Made by a program: the position numbers and the translations under genes. Below are positions 1 through 8,067 of a stretch of 64,000 bases of DNA, one piece after another. This stretch comes from Acidiferrobacter thiooxydans (GTDB lineage: Bacteria > Pseudomonadota > Gammaproteobacteria > Acidiferrobacterales > Acidiferrobacteraceae): the NCBI RefSeq assembly GCF_003333315.1, contig NZ_PSYR01000001.1, positions 124,001-188,000 of the forward strand, given 5' to 3'. Each line of letters begins with the position of its first letter. Position 1 is the first letter of the stretch. The notes under the pieces are model-generated. The model had not been told where the DNA came from. It made no database searches and saw nothing but the letters and a program-made list of their open reading frames with translations.

Positions 1-180
1 GTTGAACGAGCGCTCGGCCAGCGGTACCAAAAACCGATTCAGGCCGTGGAGGTCCGAGCCGCGCGTCAGCACCACCGACAAGGGCAGTTGGTGGCCGAAG
101 ATATCCGAGGGTCGCAGCAGAAAACCCGTTATGGCGCCGGCGGCGGCGAAGATCACCGCCAGAGGAGTTACCGTTCTCAC
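1..180 (-). CDS. Hypothetical membrane protein, N-terminal 60 residues (cut by window edge)
   Basis: An open frame runs leftward from a GTG at 178-180 off the window edge. The start is supported by a GAGGG ribosome-binding site 5 nt upstream. The N-terminus (VRTVTPLAVIFAAAGAITGF) is hydrophobic and looks like a signal anchor or first membrane helix, followed by a polar stretch (RPSDIFGHQLPLS). Only 60 residues are visible and I do not recognise the family. It is divergent from the TetR gene at 291, so the 110-bp spacer probably carries promoters for both. Confidence 0.5.
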   Translation of the reverse strand, partial: MRTVTPLAVIFAAAGAITGFLLRPSDIFGHQLPLSVVLTRGSDLHGLNRFLVPLAERSFN

Positions 181-256
181 TGGATCCCTCACACAAGAAT
201 ACGTCGCGCAGTACACCACCGGCGGTCGCCGAAGGCAAGATCGATCGGCGCCCCGC

Positions 257-290
257 TTGACCCATACCAACCAGTCGGTATGATAGCGCC
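257..290 (+). promoter_or_regulatory. tetR promoter with overlapping palindromic operator
   Basis: TTGACC (257-262) is followed after 16 nt by TATGAT (279-284), a good sigma-70 promoter. The near-palindrome ATACCAACCAGTCGGTAT (264-281; 14 of 18 positions symmetric) lies between and over these elements, as expected for an autorepressor. The predicted transcription start falls on the A of the ATG at 291, so the tetR mRNA would be leaderless. No Shine-Dalgarno is present. Operator assignment is inferred from position and symmetry. Confidence 0.6.
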
Positions 291-884
291 ATGGACACCA
301 CGCACGATTCAACCCGCACCCAGCTGCTTCAGGCGGCGTTTGCCGAGATTCATCGCCACGGCTTCCAGGCCGCCGGCCTCTCCGAGATCCTGCGCGACAC
401 CGGTCTTACGAAAGGCGCCTTGTACCACCATTTCCCGAGCAAGCACGCCCTCGGTCTCGTGGTCATAGACGAGGTCATCCAGGGGCGGCTCGCGGACGCC
501 ATATTCCGACCCCTCGAAGAGGCGGAAGACCCCTATCAGACCCTGCTCGCCCTCCTCGATCAGCGCATCCATGGTGTGGACGACGAGGTCGTCAAATGGG
601 GCTGTCCGCTCAATAACCTGATCCAGGAAATGAGTGCCGTCGACGCCGATTTCCGGGAGCACTTGTCAGCCATCCTGGCGCGCTGGCAGGGTGTCGTGCA
701 GGCCGCCCTGGCAAGGGCCCAGGCCCAGGGGCGCGTGCGCGCGGATCTCGATTGCGAGGCCGCTTCGCTCTTTTTGGTGGCCGCCTGGGAAGGTTGCTGG
801 GGCATTGCCAAGAATCACCAGTCGGCAGCGGTCTTCCGTCACTGTCTGCGTGAGCTTCGCGACTACGTCCGCGGGTTGGCGTAG
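291..884 (+). CDS. TetR/AcrR-family transcriptional repressor
   Basis: A 197-residue protein of normal TetR length. The N-terminal helix-turn-helix is clear: a first helix around residues 5-20, then GLSEILRDTGLTKGALYHHF at about 29-48 with the family's typical Tyr-His-His-Phe and FPSK signature. The C-terminal two thirds is the variable ligand and dimerisation domain; it contains a cysteine in the KWGCPLNN segment that could matter in redox or electrophile sensing. The next gene, 41 bp downstream on the same strand, encodes an AhpD-like protein, a common pairing in which the repressor controls an electrophile or peroxide defence gene. The palindrome in its own promoter suggests autoregulation. 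The ligand cannot be read from the sequence. Confidence 0.9.
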   Translation: MDTTHDSTRTQLLQAAFAEIHRHGFQAAGLSEILRDTGLTKGALYHHFPSKHALGLVVIDEVIQGRLADAIFRPLEEAEDPYQTLLALLDQRIHGVDDEVVKWGCPLNNLIQEMSAVDADFREHLSAILARWQGVVQAALARAQAQGRVRADLDCEAASLFLVAAWEGCWGIAKNHQSAAVFRHCLRELRDYVRGLA

Positions 885-925
885 GCCATTCGTTTATCCA
901 TTTTTTCGCCCAAGGAGTCCATCTC

Positions 926-1459
926 ATGACCTTGCTGACCACGCAAACCCCCGAGACTGCGACCGGCGCTGTCGCCGAGACCTATAAGGCCGTTGCCGGG
1001 CTCTTTGGTCGCGTCCCCAACGCCGTGCAGTTTTATAGCAGCAGCCCCGCACTCCTTGCCCAGCAATGGGACAGTATCCGCTACTATCGCAATCACCCGG
1101 CCCTTTCCGCGGCCCTGCTGGCCTCAATCCGCATGCTCGTGTCGAAGAGCAACGATTGCGAGTATTGCGTGGGCTTCAATGAGGCATTGCTCATCCATAT
1201 GTGCGGCCAGACGCCCGATGAGGTGGCGGCCACCAAGGCCGATCCCAAGGCCACGCCATTGGCGGAGAAGGATCGGGCGATGCTGCTTTTTGTTCTGAAG
1301 GCCATGGCTACACCGCACGCGGTGGGTAAGCCCGACCTCGATCACCTGCGCGGGCTGGGATGGACGGATGGCGACATGCTCGACGCGGTGGCCCACGGGG
1401 CGCGCAATACGGCGGTCGACATCCTCTTTAACACCTTCAAGATCGAGCGGGATTTCTGA
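926..1459 (+). CDS. Carboxymuconolactone decarboxylase / AhpD-like protein
   Basis: 177 residues with the AhpD/CMD fold signature. The redox pair Cys78-Glu-Tyr-Cys81 lies in NDCEYCVGFNEALL, preceded by the helix carrying SIRMLVSKSN. In canonical AhpD a histidine follows four residues after the second cysteine; here that position is Asn85, so proton relay may differ from alkylhydroperoxidase AhpD. The C-terminal half (LRGLGWTDGDMLDAVAHGAR) matches the usual repeat of the fold. A weak AAGGAG lies upstream of the ATG. It probably forms an operon with the TetR gene and is the likely regulated target, serving as a peroxide- or electrophile-linked oxidoreductase; the substrate is unknown. Confidence 0.85.
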   Translation: MTLLTTQTPETATGAVAETYKAVAGLFGRVPNAVQFYSSSPALLAQQWDSIRYYRNHPALSAALLASIRMLVSKSNDCEYCVGFNEALLIHMCGQTPDEVAATKADPKATPLAEKDRAMLLFVLKAMATPHAVGKPDLDHLRGLGWTDGDMLDAVAHGARNTAVDILFNTFKIERDF

Positions 1460-1679
1460 CGTCGTCGCCGCGCACGGGTCTCCGCTAACGACTATGGCGC
1501 CCGCAGAGGCCCTTTATCCTGCGCGATTACGGGTCTCACGGTCTTGCCGCGTCTTCCTGTTGCCCATAGGGGCTTGGACATGGCGCCAGGCGGGGCGGGG
1601 CGCCTTGGGCCCAGCGGGCATCCGGCGCCAGCGCCCCCGGCCCGCTCAGGCTACGGTCTTGCCATGGGGGCCGGCGCTG

Positions 1680-2525
1680 TCACAATCCCAGCCGTTCCCA
1701 TATCACGCTCGAGGGCGCGGCCTTGTTCAGGGTATAGAAGTGGAGTCCCGGGGCGCCGGCGGCCAGGAGTTCGGCGCACAGGGCGGTGGTGACGTCGAGG
1801 CCGAAGGAGCGGATCGACTCGCCGTCTTCGCCGAAGTCTTCGAGACGCCGGCGGATCCAGCGGGGCACCTCGGCCCCGCAGGCCTCCGAGAAGCGCAGCA
1901 GTTGCCGGTGATTGGTGATGGGCATGATACCAGGCACAATCGGTACCGTAAGTCCGCGCGCCTCGCAGGTGTCCACGAACCAGTAGTAGGCGTCGGCGTT
2001 GTAGAAGTATTGGGTGATCGCGGAGTTGGCGCCGGCGTCGATCTTTTCCTGGAAGTGTCTGATGTCGTCCTCGGCGCTGGTCGCTTGCGGATGCACCTCG
2101 GGATAGGCCGCCACCTCGATATGGAAGTGGTCTCCGGTCTCGGCGCGGATGAAGCGCACGAGCTCGGAGGCGTATCGGAAGTCGCCGGGATCGACCATCC
2201 CCGACGGCAGGTCGCCCCGGAGTGCCACGATATGGCGCACCCCGAGGGCCTTATAGGTCGCCAGGATGTCGCGGATGCTGTCGCGTGTCGCGCCGATACA
2301 CGAGAGGTGAGGCGCCGCCGCCTTCCCGTGCCCGGCGATCTCGCGCACGGTCTCCAGGGTCCGCTCCCGCGTGCTGCCGCCGGCCCCGAAGGTCACCGAG
2401 AAGAATCGCGGATCCAGCGGTGCGAGCTGTTCCAGAGCGGCGTGGAAGGCGCTCCGCGCCTCCTCGCTCTTCGGGGGAAAGAACTCGAAGCTAAAGACCC
2501 GCGCGTGGCGCTTTTGCGACTCCAT
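1680..2525 (-). CDS. metF: 5,10-methylenetetrahydrofolate reductase
   Basis: 281 residues, the usual length of bacterial MetF. The N-terminal FSFEFFPPKSEEA contains the glutamate needed for folate chemistry. SVTFGAGGSTRERT and the FAD-barrel strands HLSCIGATRDSIRDIL and VALRGDLPSG follow, and PGIMPITNHRQLLRF is a typical late motif. The enzyme reduces methylene-THF to methyl-THF with NAD(P)H and FAD, feeding methionine synthase. It sits 7 bp downstream of ahcY on the same strand with metK upstream, an activated-methyl-cycle operon. The 220 bp between this gene's end and the AhpD-like gene holds nothing I can identify. Confidence 0.97.
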   Translation of the reverse strand: MESQKRHARVFSFEFFPPKSEEARSAFHAALEQLAPLDPRFFSVTFGAGGSTRERTLETVREIAGHGKAAAPHLSCIGATRDSIRDILATYKALGVRHIVALRGDLPSGMVDPGDFRYASELVRFIRAETGDHFHIEVAAYPEVHPQATSAEDDIRHFQEKIDAGANSAITQYFYNADAYYWFVDTCEARGLTVPIVPGIMPITNHRQLLRFSEACGAEVPRWIRRRLEDFGEDGESIRSFGLDVTTALCAELLAAGAPGLHFYTLNKAAPSSVIWERLGL

Positions 2526-2532
2526 CCCGGGA

Positions 2533-3846
2533 TCAGTAGCGGTACCGGGTCGGCTTGTAAGGGCCTTCGACCGGCACGTTGATATAGGCGGCCTGTTCGG
2601 CGGTGAGCTTCGTCAAATGCGCGCCGATCTTGTCCAGGTGCAGGCGTGCGACCTTCTCGTCCAGATGCTTGGGCAGCGTATAGACCTGTACCTTGTAGTC
2701 CTGCGGATGGTTCCAGAGCTCGATCTGCGCCATGACCTGGTTTGTGAACGAGGCTGACATCACAAAGCTCGAATGGCCGGTGGCGCAACCCAGGTTCACG
2801 AGCCGCCCTTCCGCCAGGACGATGATCTTCTTGCCATCCGGGAAGACGATATGGTCGACCTGCGGCTTGATGTTCTCCCACGGGAGGGTCCGTAGCGCCG
2901 CGATATCGATCTCGGAATCGAAGTGCCCGATGTTGCACACGATCGCCTCATGCTTCATGGCGCGCACGTGCTCCAGGCCTATGACGTGAACGTTGCCCGT
3001 GGCGGTGACGAAGATGTCGGCCAGCGGTGCGGCCTCCTCCAGGGTCACCACCCGATAGCCTTCCATGGCCGCCTGTAAGGCACAGATCGGATCGATCTCC
3101 GTGACCCATACCGTGGCGCCCATGCCGCGGAAGGCCTGAGCACACCCCTTGCCGACATCGCCATAGCCGGCCACGACGCAGATCTTGCCGGCGATCATGA
3201 CGTCGGTGGCGCGCTTGATACCGTCGATCAGGGATTCACGACAGCCGTAGAGGTTGTCGAATTTCGACTTCGTGACCGAATCGTTTACGTTGAACGCCGG
3301 GCACAACAGCTTGCCCTGGGCCTCGAGATCATAGAGCCGGTGAACCCCGGTCGTGGTCTCTTCCGAAAGCCCGCGGACATCCTTCATCAATTCCGGGTAG
3401 CGCTCGTGCATGACCGCCGTCAGGTCGCCACCGTCGTCGAGGAGCATGTTGGGGTGCCAGCCGTCGGGCCCGTTGATGGTCTGGTCGATGCACCACCAGT
3501 ACTCTTCCTCGCTCTCGCCCTTCCACGCAAAGACCGGGATCCCGGCTGCGGCCATGGCGGCGGCGGCATGATCCTGCGTCGAAAAGATGTTGCACGACGA
3601 CCAGCGCAGGTCCGCGCCCAGCTCAACCAGGGTCTCCATCAGCACGGCGGTCTGTATCGTCATGTGCAGGCTGCCGGCGATACGGGCCCCTTTGAGGGGT
3701 TTTTGCCCCTTGTACTCGGCGCGCAGGGCCATGAGGCCTGGCATCTCGGTCTCGGCGATCGCGATCTCGGCGCGGCCATAGGCCGCTTGCCCGATATCGG
3801 CCACCTTGTAGTCATGCGCCTCTTTTGCGTGGACTGCCGATTTCAT
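2533..3846 (-). CDS. ahcY: S-adenosyl-L-homocysteine hydrolase
   Basis: Splits S-adenosylhomocysteine into adenosine and homocysteine, removing the inhibitory product of methylation. I place the start at [20 protein letters not shown] because GGAG lies 7 nt upstream and homologues begin there; an in-frame ATG 51 nt further up would add an unsupported leader. The 437 residues include [14 protein letters not shown], the NAD-binding [16 protein letters not shown] and the C-terminal PYKPTRYRY tail that closes the cofactor site of the neighbouring subunit. It lies between metK and metF on the same strand. The 266-bp spacer to metK is unusually structured (see 3905-4103). I looked for an SAH riboswitch there and did not find its core. 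Confidence 0.97.
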   Translation of the reverse strand: MKSAVHAKEAHDYKVADIGQAAYGRAEIAIAETEMPGLMALRAEYKGQKPLKGARIAGSLHMTIQTAVLMETLVELGADLRWSSCNIFSTQDHAAAAMAAAGIPVFAWKGESEEEYWWCIDQTINGPDGWHPNMLLDDGGDLTAVMHERYPELMKDVRGLSEETTTGVHRLYDLEAQGKLLCPAFNVNDSVTKSKFDNLYGCRESLIDGIKRATDVMIAGKICVVAGYGDVGKGCAQAFRGMGATVWVTEIDPICALQAAMEGYRVVTLEEAAPLADIFVTATGNVHVIGLEHVRAMKHEAIVCNIGHFDSEIDIAALRTLPWENIKPQVDHIVFPDGKKIIVLAEGRLVNLGCATGHSSFVMSASFTNQVMAQIELWNHPQDYKVQVYTLPKHLDEKVARLHLDKIGAHLTKLTAEQAAYINVPVEGPYKPTRYRY

Positions 3847-3904
3847 GAGTGTCTCCGTGAAACCCCACCCTTTTATGGCGAGGAGGTAACCAGCCATTCG
3901 GCCG

Positions 3905-4103
3905 GCGATGGGAGACGGCCTACAAACCGCCTCCGGTTAAGTCAGTGCCGGTTCTTTCCCGGCTATCCGCCCTTACGGGCCCCTAGGGGCCCGACAGCGG
4001 CCCTAGTGACGGGCTCCCTGGCGGGGCCTCTCCCTCGGGGTTGTGGACAACCGGCTCCCGTCTCATTGTGGGCCGTATGGCCTGTTAGCCCGGGGTAGTT
4101 GAC
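3905..4103 (+). mobile_element. Palindrome-rich segment resembling an IS200/IS605 right end (remnant)
   Basis: The metK-ahcY spacer carries a dense set of short hairpins: AACCG/CGGTT (3925-3938), GCCGG/CCGGC (3947-3963), a perfect 18-bp palindrome CGGGCCCCTAGGGGCCCG (3976-3993) and GGTTGT-GG-ACAACC (4039-4052). It ends in TTAGCCCGGGGTAGTTGAC, with TTGAC at 4099-4103. From memory, stem-loops finishing in GGGGTAGTTGAC are typical of right ends of TnpB-type IS200/IS605 elements, and TTGAC is the right cleavage site of ISDra2. No tnpA or tnpB reading frame remains. It could equally be a structured leader of ahcY, which is transcribed on the other strand. Confidence 0.35.
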
Positions 4104-4112
4104 GGCTTTCTC

Positions 4113-5300
4113 CTAGCGCGACAGCGATTGGACCTTTTTACCCTCGACCGCCGAGCGCAGTGCCTCGGCCTTGTCGGTGCGCTCCCACAGGAACTCGGCC
4201 TCGGTGCGCCCGAAGTGGCCGTAGGCCGCGGTCTTGGCGTAGATCGGCCGCAAGAGATCCAGGGTCTGAATGATGGCCTTGGGCCGCAGATCGAAGTGCT
4301 CGGCCACCAGCTCGGCGATACGGCCGTCGCTGACCACCCCCGTGCCGAAGGTCTCGACCCGGATCGACACCGGCTGCGCCACCCCGATCGCATAGGCGAC
4401 CTGGATCTCGCAGCGCGCCGCAAGGCCCGCCGCGACGATGTTCTTGGCCACATAACGCCCGGCGTAGGCCGCCGAGCGATCGACCTTGGAGGGATCCTTG
4501 CCGGAGAACGCCCCGCCGCCATGGCGCGCCATGCCGCCGTAGGTGTCGACGATGATTTTGCGTCCGGTGAGGCCACAGTCGCCCACCGGCCCCCCGACCA
4601 CGAAGCGTCCCGTCGGGTTGATGAAGTAGCGGGTGTCCTTCGTGAGCCAGCCCTCGGGCAGCGCGGGCTTTATGATCTCCTCCATGACCGCTTCCTTCAG
4701 GTCCTGGTAGCGCACGTCCGGGTCATGCTGTGTCGAGACGACGATGGTGTCTATGGCTGCCGGGACGTCGTTCTCGTAGCGTATGGTGACCTGGCTCTTG
4801 GCGTCGGGCCGAAGCCACGGCAGGCGCCCCGAGCGCCGCACCGCGGCCTGTCTCTGCATGAGCGTATGCGCGAAGGTGATCGGCATGGGCATGAGCGTTT
4901 CGGTCTCGTTCGTGGCATAGCCGAACATGAGCCCCTGGTCGCCGGCGCCTTGTTCCAGATCCAGCCCCTGGCCCTCGTTGACGCCCTGGGCGATATCCGG
5001 TGATTGCTTGTCCATGGCCACCACCACCGCGCAGGCATCCCCGTCGAAGCCCATGCGCGCGTCATAGCCGATGCGGCGGATGGTGGCGCGCGCGATGTTC
5101 GTGAAATCCACGATCGCCTTGGTCGTGATCTCGCCCGACAAAACCACGAGCCCCGTGTTGACGAGCGTTTCGCAGGCCACGCGTCCGTAAGGGTCTTGCG
5201 TCAGCACGGCATCAAGCACCCCATCCGAGATCTGGTCCGCGATCTTGTCGGGATGACCTTCGGATACCGATTCGGATGTAAAGAGGTAGGATTTCGACAT
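4113..5300 (-). CDS. metK: S-adenosylmethionine synthetase
   Basis: Makes S-adenosylmethionine from methionine and ATP as a cytosolic tetramer. 395 residues, full length. Family motifs are present in order: [20 protein letters not shown] at the N-terminus (catalytic His and metal ligand), [31 protein letters not shown] and [20 protein letters not shown]. The ATG has GGGAG 5 nt upstream. It is first in the metK-ahcY-metF array and divergent from ttcA. The leader contains a strong hairpin at 5417-5441. Confidence 0.98.
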   Translation of the reverse strand: MSKSYLFTSESVSEGHPDKIADQISDGVLDAVLTQDPYGRVACETLVNTGLVVLSGEITTKAIVDFTNIARATIRRIGYDARMGFDGDACAVVVAMDKQSPDIAQGVNEGQGLDLEQGAGDQGLMFGYATNETETLMPMPITFAHTLMQRQAAVRRSGRLPWLRPDAKSQVTIRYENDVPAAIDTIVVSTQHDPDVRYQDLKEAVMEEIIKPALPEGWLTKDTRYFINPTGRFVVGGPVGDCGLTGRKIIVDTYGGMARHGGGAFSGKDPSKVDRSAAYAGRYVAKNIVAAGLAARCEIQVAYAIGVAQPVSIRVETFGTGVVSDGRIAELVAEHFDLRPKAIIQTLDLLRPIYAKTAAYGHFGRTEAEFLWERTDKAEALRSAVEGKKVQSLSR

Positions 5301-5416
5301 GGTGACTCCCGGCGTTTTAGGGTGAGGTCCTTGTGTGAGCTTAATCTGAGATCAGGCGAGGGCTGGTCTGCTAGCAGCAGATACCATAACATAGCTGTCC
5401 CTGGAAATGACAGTCC

Positions 5417-5458
5417 GCGCCCCCGCTTTTGGCGGGGGCGCCGCGCAACGACTAACAT
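5417..5458. promoter_or_regulatory. Hairpin in the metK/ttcA divergent spacer, with putative ttcA promoter
   Basis: GCGCCCCCGC (5417-5426) pairs perfectly with GCGGGGGCGC (5432-5441) around a TTTTG loop, a 10-bp GC stem. On the plus strand TTGGCG (5429-5434) and TAACAT (5453-5458), 18 nt apart, form a candidate ttcA promoter whose -10 lies exactly 6 nt before the ATG. In the metK direction the hairpin would sit early in the 5' leader only if metK transcription starts upstream of it. Function is not established. Confidence 0.35.
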
Positions 5459-5464
5459 ACCCCG

Positions 5465-6202
5465 ATGCAGCCCATTCCCCCAAGGCCATTGTTGAGATTG
5501 ACAGGGCGGGCCATTTCTGATTATGACATGATCCGCGCGGGCGATCGCGTGCTGCTTGCGGTCTCGGGCGGTAAGGACAGCCTGGGCCTCCTGCAGGTCC
5601 TGCGCCACCTCCAGAAAAAGGCCCCGTTGACCTTTGACCTCGGGGTCGCCACCGTGGACCCCGGCATCGATGGCTTCGATCCCGCCCCGCTCATCTCTTA
5701 TATGGAGTCGCTCGGTGTCCCGTACTTCTACGAGCGGCAGGCCATCGCCGCGCGCGCCCAGGCGACGCTTGGCAACGACTCGTTTTGCAGTTACTGCGCG
5801 CGCATGCGCCGCGGGACCCTCTACCGCGTCGCTCGTGACCACGGTTACAACGTCCTGGCGCTCGCCCAGCACCTGGACGATATCGCTGAGTCCTTTCTCA
5901 TGAGCGCCTTTCATGCCGGGACCTTGCATACGATGCGCGCGCACTATCGGGTCGACGCCGGGGATCTGCGCGTCATCCGGCCCTTCATCTACGTCCGCGA
6001 ACGCCAGCTGCGGGACTTCGCGCGCGCCGCCGCACTCCCGGTGATCCCCGACAATTGCCCGGCCTGTTTCCGGAAACCGACCGAGCGCGCCGCCATGAAG
6101 GCCCTGCTGGCCGCCGAGGAGGCGCGCCACAAGGACCTCTTTCGCAACCTGTTGAGCGCCGTGCGTCCGCTGCTCGGCGCCGATCCATCGTCTCGCGGAT
6201 GA
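5465..6202 (+). CDS. ttcA: TtcA-family tRNA 2-thiocytidine synthetase
   Basis: ATP-pyrophosphatase of the TtcA/TilS superfamily, expected to thiolate C32 of certain tRNAs using a cysteine-ligated Fe-S cluster. The PP-loop SGGKDS lies near residue 36. CSYC follows in the middle, then QHLDDIAESF (the HxxDD-type motif, with Gln for the first His) and CPACFRKPTER near the C-terminus. At 245 residues it is shorter than E. coli TtcA (about 310), lacking much of the C-terminal extension. No Shine-Dalgarno is seen and a -10-like hexamer lies 6 nt upstream, so the mRNA may be leaderless. It is divergent from metK. Confidence 0.85.
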   Translation: MQPIPPRPLLRLTGRAISDYDMIRAGDRVLLAVSGGKDSLGLLQVLRHLQKKAPLTFDLGVATVDPGIDGFDPAPLISYMESLGVPYFYERQAIAARAQATLGNDSFCSYCARMRRGTLYRVARDHGYNVLALAQHLDDIAESFLMSAFHAGTLHTMRAHYRVDAGDLRVIRPFIYVRERQLRDFARAAALPVIPDNCPACFRKPTERAAMKALLAAEEARHKDLFRNLLSAVRPLLGADPSSRG

Positions 6203-6245
6203 CACGCGATGACCGCCGCGGCCGGCTCTGGCACAATGCCGGCCC

Positions 6246-7184
6246 ATGATCGCGGTCTCTGACCTCCCCGGCGCCCATCGTGTGCGCTTTGCCTGGCGTC
6301 TGCTCGCGCCCCGTCACTGGCCCACGTGGGGGGCGGTGGCATTCCTGCGCGCCAGCCTCTACCTGCCGCTTGGCGCACGCGCGCGCATCGCCGATATCCT
6401 CGGCCGGCTCTATTATCGCGGCAACCGCAAGAGGCGGCGCATCGCCGCCACCAATATGGGTCTGTGTTTTCCGGAATGGACCGCCGAGCGCCGGGAGCGG
6501 GCGGTGCGCGAGCACTTTCGGCTGGCTGCGCTCGCGCTGTTTCACATGGCGGTCCTTTGGTGGGGGGACGAGCGCATGCTCGATTGCTGTCTGCAAGTAG
6601 TCGGTCTCGAGCATTATGAGGCTGCGCGTGCCGCGGGCCGTAATATCATCGTCCTCCATTGCCATTGCGTGGGGCTCGAGGCGAGTCTTGCGCTGTCGCG
6701 CTATTTCCCTTATGTCGGCTTCGTGAAGCCCTTGAAGGACCCGGTCCTCGATTTCGTCATGACGCGCGGGCGCGAGCGCTTCGGCGGGCGCGTGTTCGCG
6801 CGCGAGACCGGCATGCGCCCATTCATCCGCGCCGTCAAGGCCGGATATGGCGCCTCTTATGTCCCCGATGAGGACTTAGGCCCCAAGGAGTCAGTCTACG
6901 CCCCCTTTTTCGGGGTCCCGGCGGCGACCTTGCCGACCTTAGGACGCCTCGCGCGGCTGACCGATGCCGCGGTCATACCCTGCTTTACCCGTCTCCTGCC
7001 CCGTGGCGGTTGCGAGCTTTGGCTGGAGCCGCCGCTTGTGGGCTTCCCGACCGACAGCCCGGTGGGCGACGCGACTGTCATGAATGCCACGATCGAGCGG
7101 GCGGTCTTGAAGATGCCGGAGCAGTATCTCTGGACGATGAAGCGTTTCAAGACCCGCGATACCGGCCAGTCCCTCTATGACTGA
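6246..7184 (+). CDS. LpxL/HtrB-family lipid A acyltransferase, copy 1 of 3
   Basis: 312 residues of the lysophospholipid acyltransferase superfamily that adds secondary acyl chains to lipid A. The HX4E catalytic motif is seen as HCVGLE in NIIVLHCHCVGLEASL. Downstream are the family segments DEDLGPKESVYAPFFGVPAA and the C-terminal EQYLWTMKRFKTR, which is almost diagnostic for LpxL/LpxM. It starts with an ATG 43 bp after ttcA and shares an 8-bp overlap (ATGACTGA) with the second copy, so the three are translationally coupled. Which acyl position it modifies cannot be told from sequence. This copy has a Cys inserted before the motif (CHCVGLE), unlike the other two. Confidence 0.88.
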   Translation: MIAVSDLPGAHRVRFAWRLLAPRHWPTWGAVAFLRASLYLPLGARARIADILGRLYYRGNRKRRRIAATNMGLCFPEWTAERRERAVREHFRLAALALFHMAVLWWGDERMLDCCLQVVGLEHYEAARAAGRNIIVLHCHCVGLEASLALSRYFPYVGFVKPLKDPVLDFVMTRGRERFGGRVFARETGMRPFIRAVKAGYGASYVPDEDLGPKESVYAPFFGVPAATLPTLGRLARLTDAAVIPCFTRLLPRGGCELWLEPPLVGFPTDSPVGDATVMNATIERAVLKMPEQYLWTMKRFKTRDTGQSLYD

Positions 7185-8067
7185 CGGGTCGAGGCCATCA
7201 GAGCGCGTGGTAGATGTCCTGTTGCGCGCGCTGGCCGCCCTGCCGTGGTCCTGGCTGTCGGTGTTCGGCGCCGGTCTCGGGGCCTTGACCTACGCCGTTG
7301 CCGTGCGTCCCCGGCATATCGCGCGCGTCAATATCGGCCTGTGTTTCCCCGAGCTTTCGGCCCGTGCCCGCGAGCGCCTGGTGCGTCGCCATTTCGTGGC
7401 GATGGGACGTAACGCCTTCGCCACCGCGCGCCTGTGGTGGGCCTCGGATGAGGAGTTCCGCCGGCGGGTCCGTATCGTCGAGCGCGCCTCGTACGACGAT
7501 GCGCTCGCGCAAGGCCGGAACATCATCTTCCTGGCCCCACATTTCCTGGGCCTCGAGATCGGGGGGCTGCGGGTGTCGAGCGAGCGGCCCTGCATCAGCA
7601 TGTATCGCGCCCCTACCGGCGTGCTCGCGCATGTCCTGCTACGCCGGCGCTCCCGTTTCGGGGGCGTGCTCTGGCGCCACGATGCCCCTCTGCGTTCGCT
7701 GGTGCGCGAGGTTCGCAACCACAAACCGTTTTATTACTTGCCGGATCTCGATCCGGGGGGGGCGCAGGCCGTGTCCGCGCCGTTTTTCGGGATACCGACC
7801 CCCACCCTTACGGCGCTCGCGCGTATAGCACGCCTGGCCGACGCCGTGGTCCTGCCCTGCTACACGCGCAAGCTGCCCGGGGCCGGTGGATTCGAGGTTA
7901 CGATCGCTCCGGCCCTCACCCCGTTTCCTACCGATGATGCACTGGCCGACGCCACGCGCATGAATGCCGCGATCGAGGAGGGTGTGCGCATGATGCCGGA
8001 TCAGTATCTCTGGACCTATAAGCGCTTCAAGCGTGTGCGCCGGGATGGGAGGTCGCCCTATGAGTGA
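7177..8067 (+). CDS. LpxL/HtrB-family lipid A acyltransferase, copy 2 of 3
   Basis: 296 residues, with the same architecture as its neighbours: an N-terminal hydrophobic stretch (ALAALPWSWLSVFGAGLGAL), HX4E as HFLGLE, DLDPGGAQAVSAPFFGIPT (where most family members have DxDxG followed by S/A-x-F-APFFG) and the closing DQYLWTYKRFKR. It overlaps both the preceding and following acyltransferase starts by 8 bp. It is clearly a diverged paralogue rather than a recent duplicate, since identity to its neighbours appears restricted to the motifs and scattered positions. Role: secondary acylation of lipid A at the inner-membrane cytoplasmic face. Confidence 0.88.
   Translation: MTDGSRPSERVVDVLLRALAALPWSWLSVFGAGLGALTYAVAVRPRHIARVNIGLCFPELSARARERLVRRHFVAMGRNAFATARLWWASDEEFRRRVRIVERASYDDALAQGRNIIFLAPHFLGLEIGGLRVSSERPCISMYRAPTGVLAHVLLRRRSRFGGVLWRHDAPLRSLVREVRNHKPFYYLPDLDPGGAQAVSAPFFGIPTPTLTALARIARLADAVVLPCYTRKLPGAGGFEVTIAPALTPFPTDDALADATRMNAAIEEGVRMMPDQYLWTYKRFKRVRRDGRSPYE

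Noticed and set aside
1368-2582. 404-residue plus-strand ORF across metF
   Set aside because: It is antisense to metF, which has complete family motifs. The plus frame is a GC-rich shadow with no recognisable domain.
3847-4112. SAH or SAM riboswitch upstream of ahcY
   Set aside because: I looked on the ahcY strand for the conserved SAH-aptamer core (a GAGGAGCGCUGC-like 5' part with an AGGCUCGG-like partner) and for SAM-I/II signatures. None is present.
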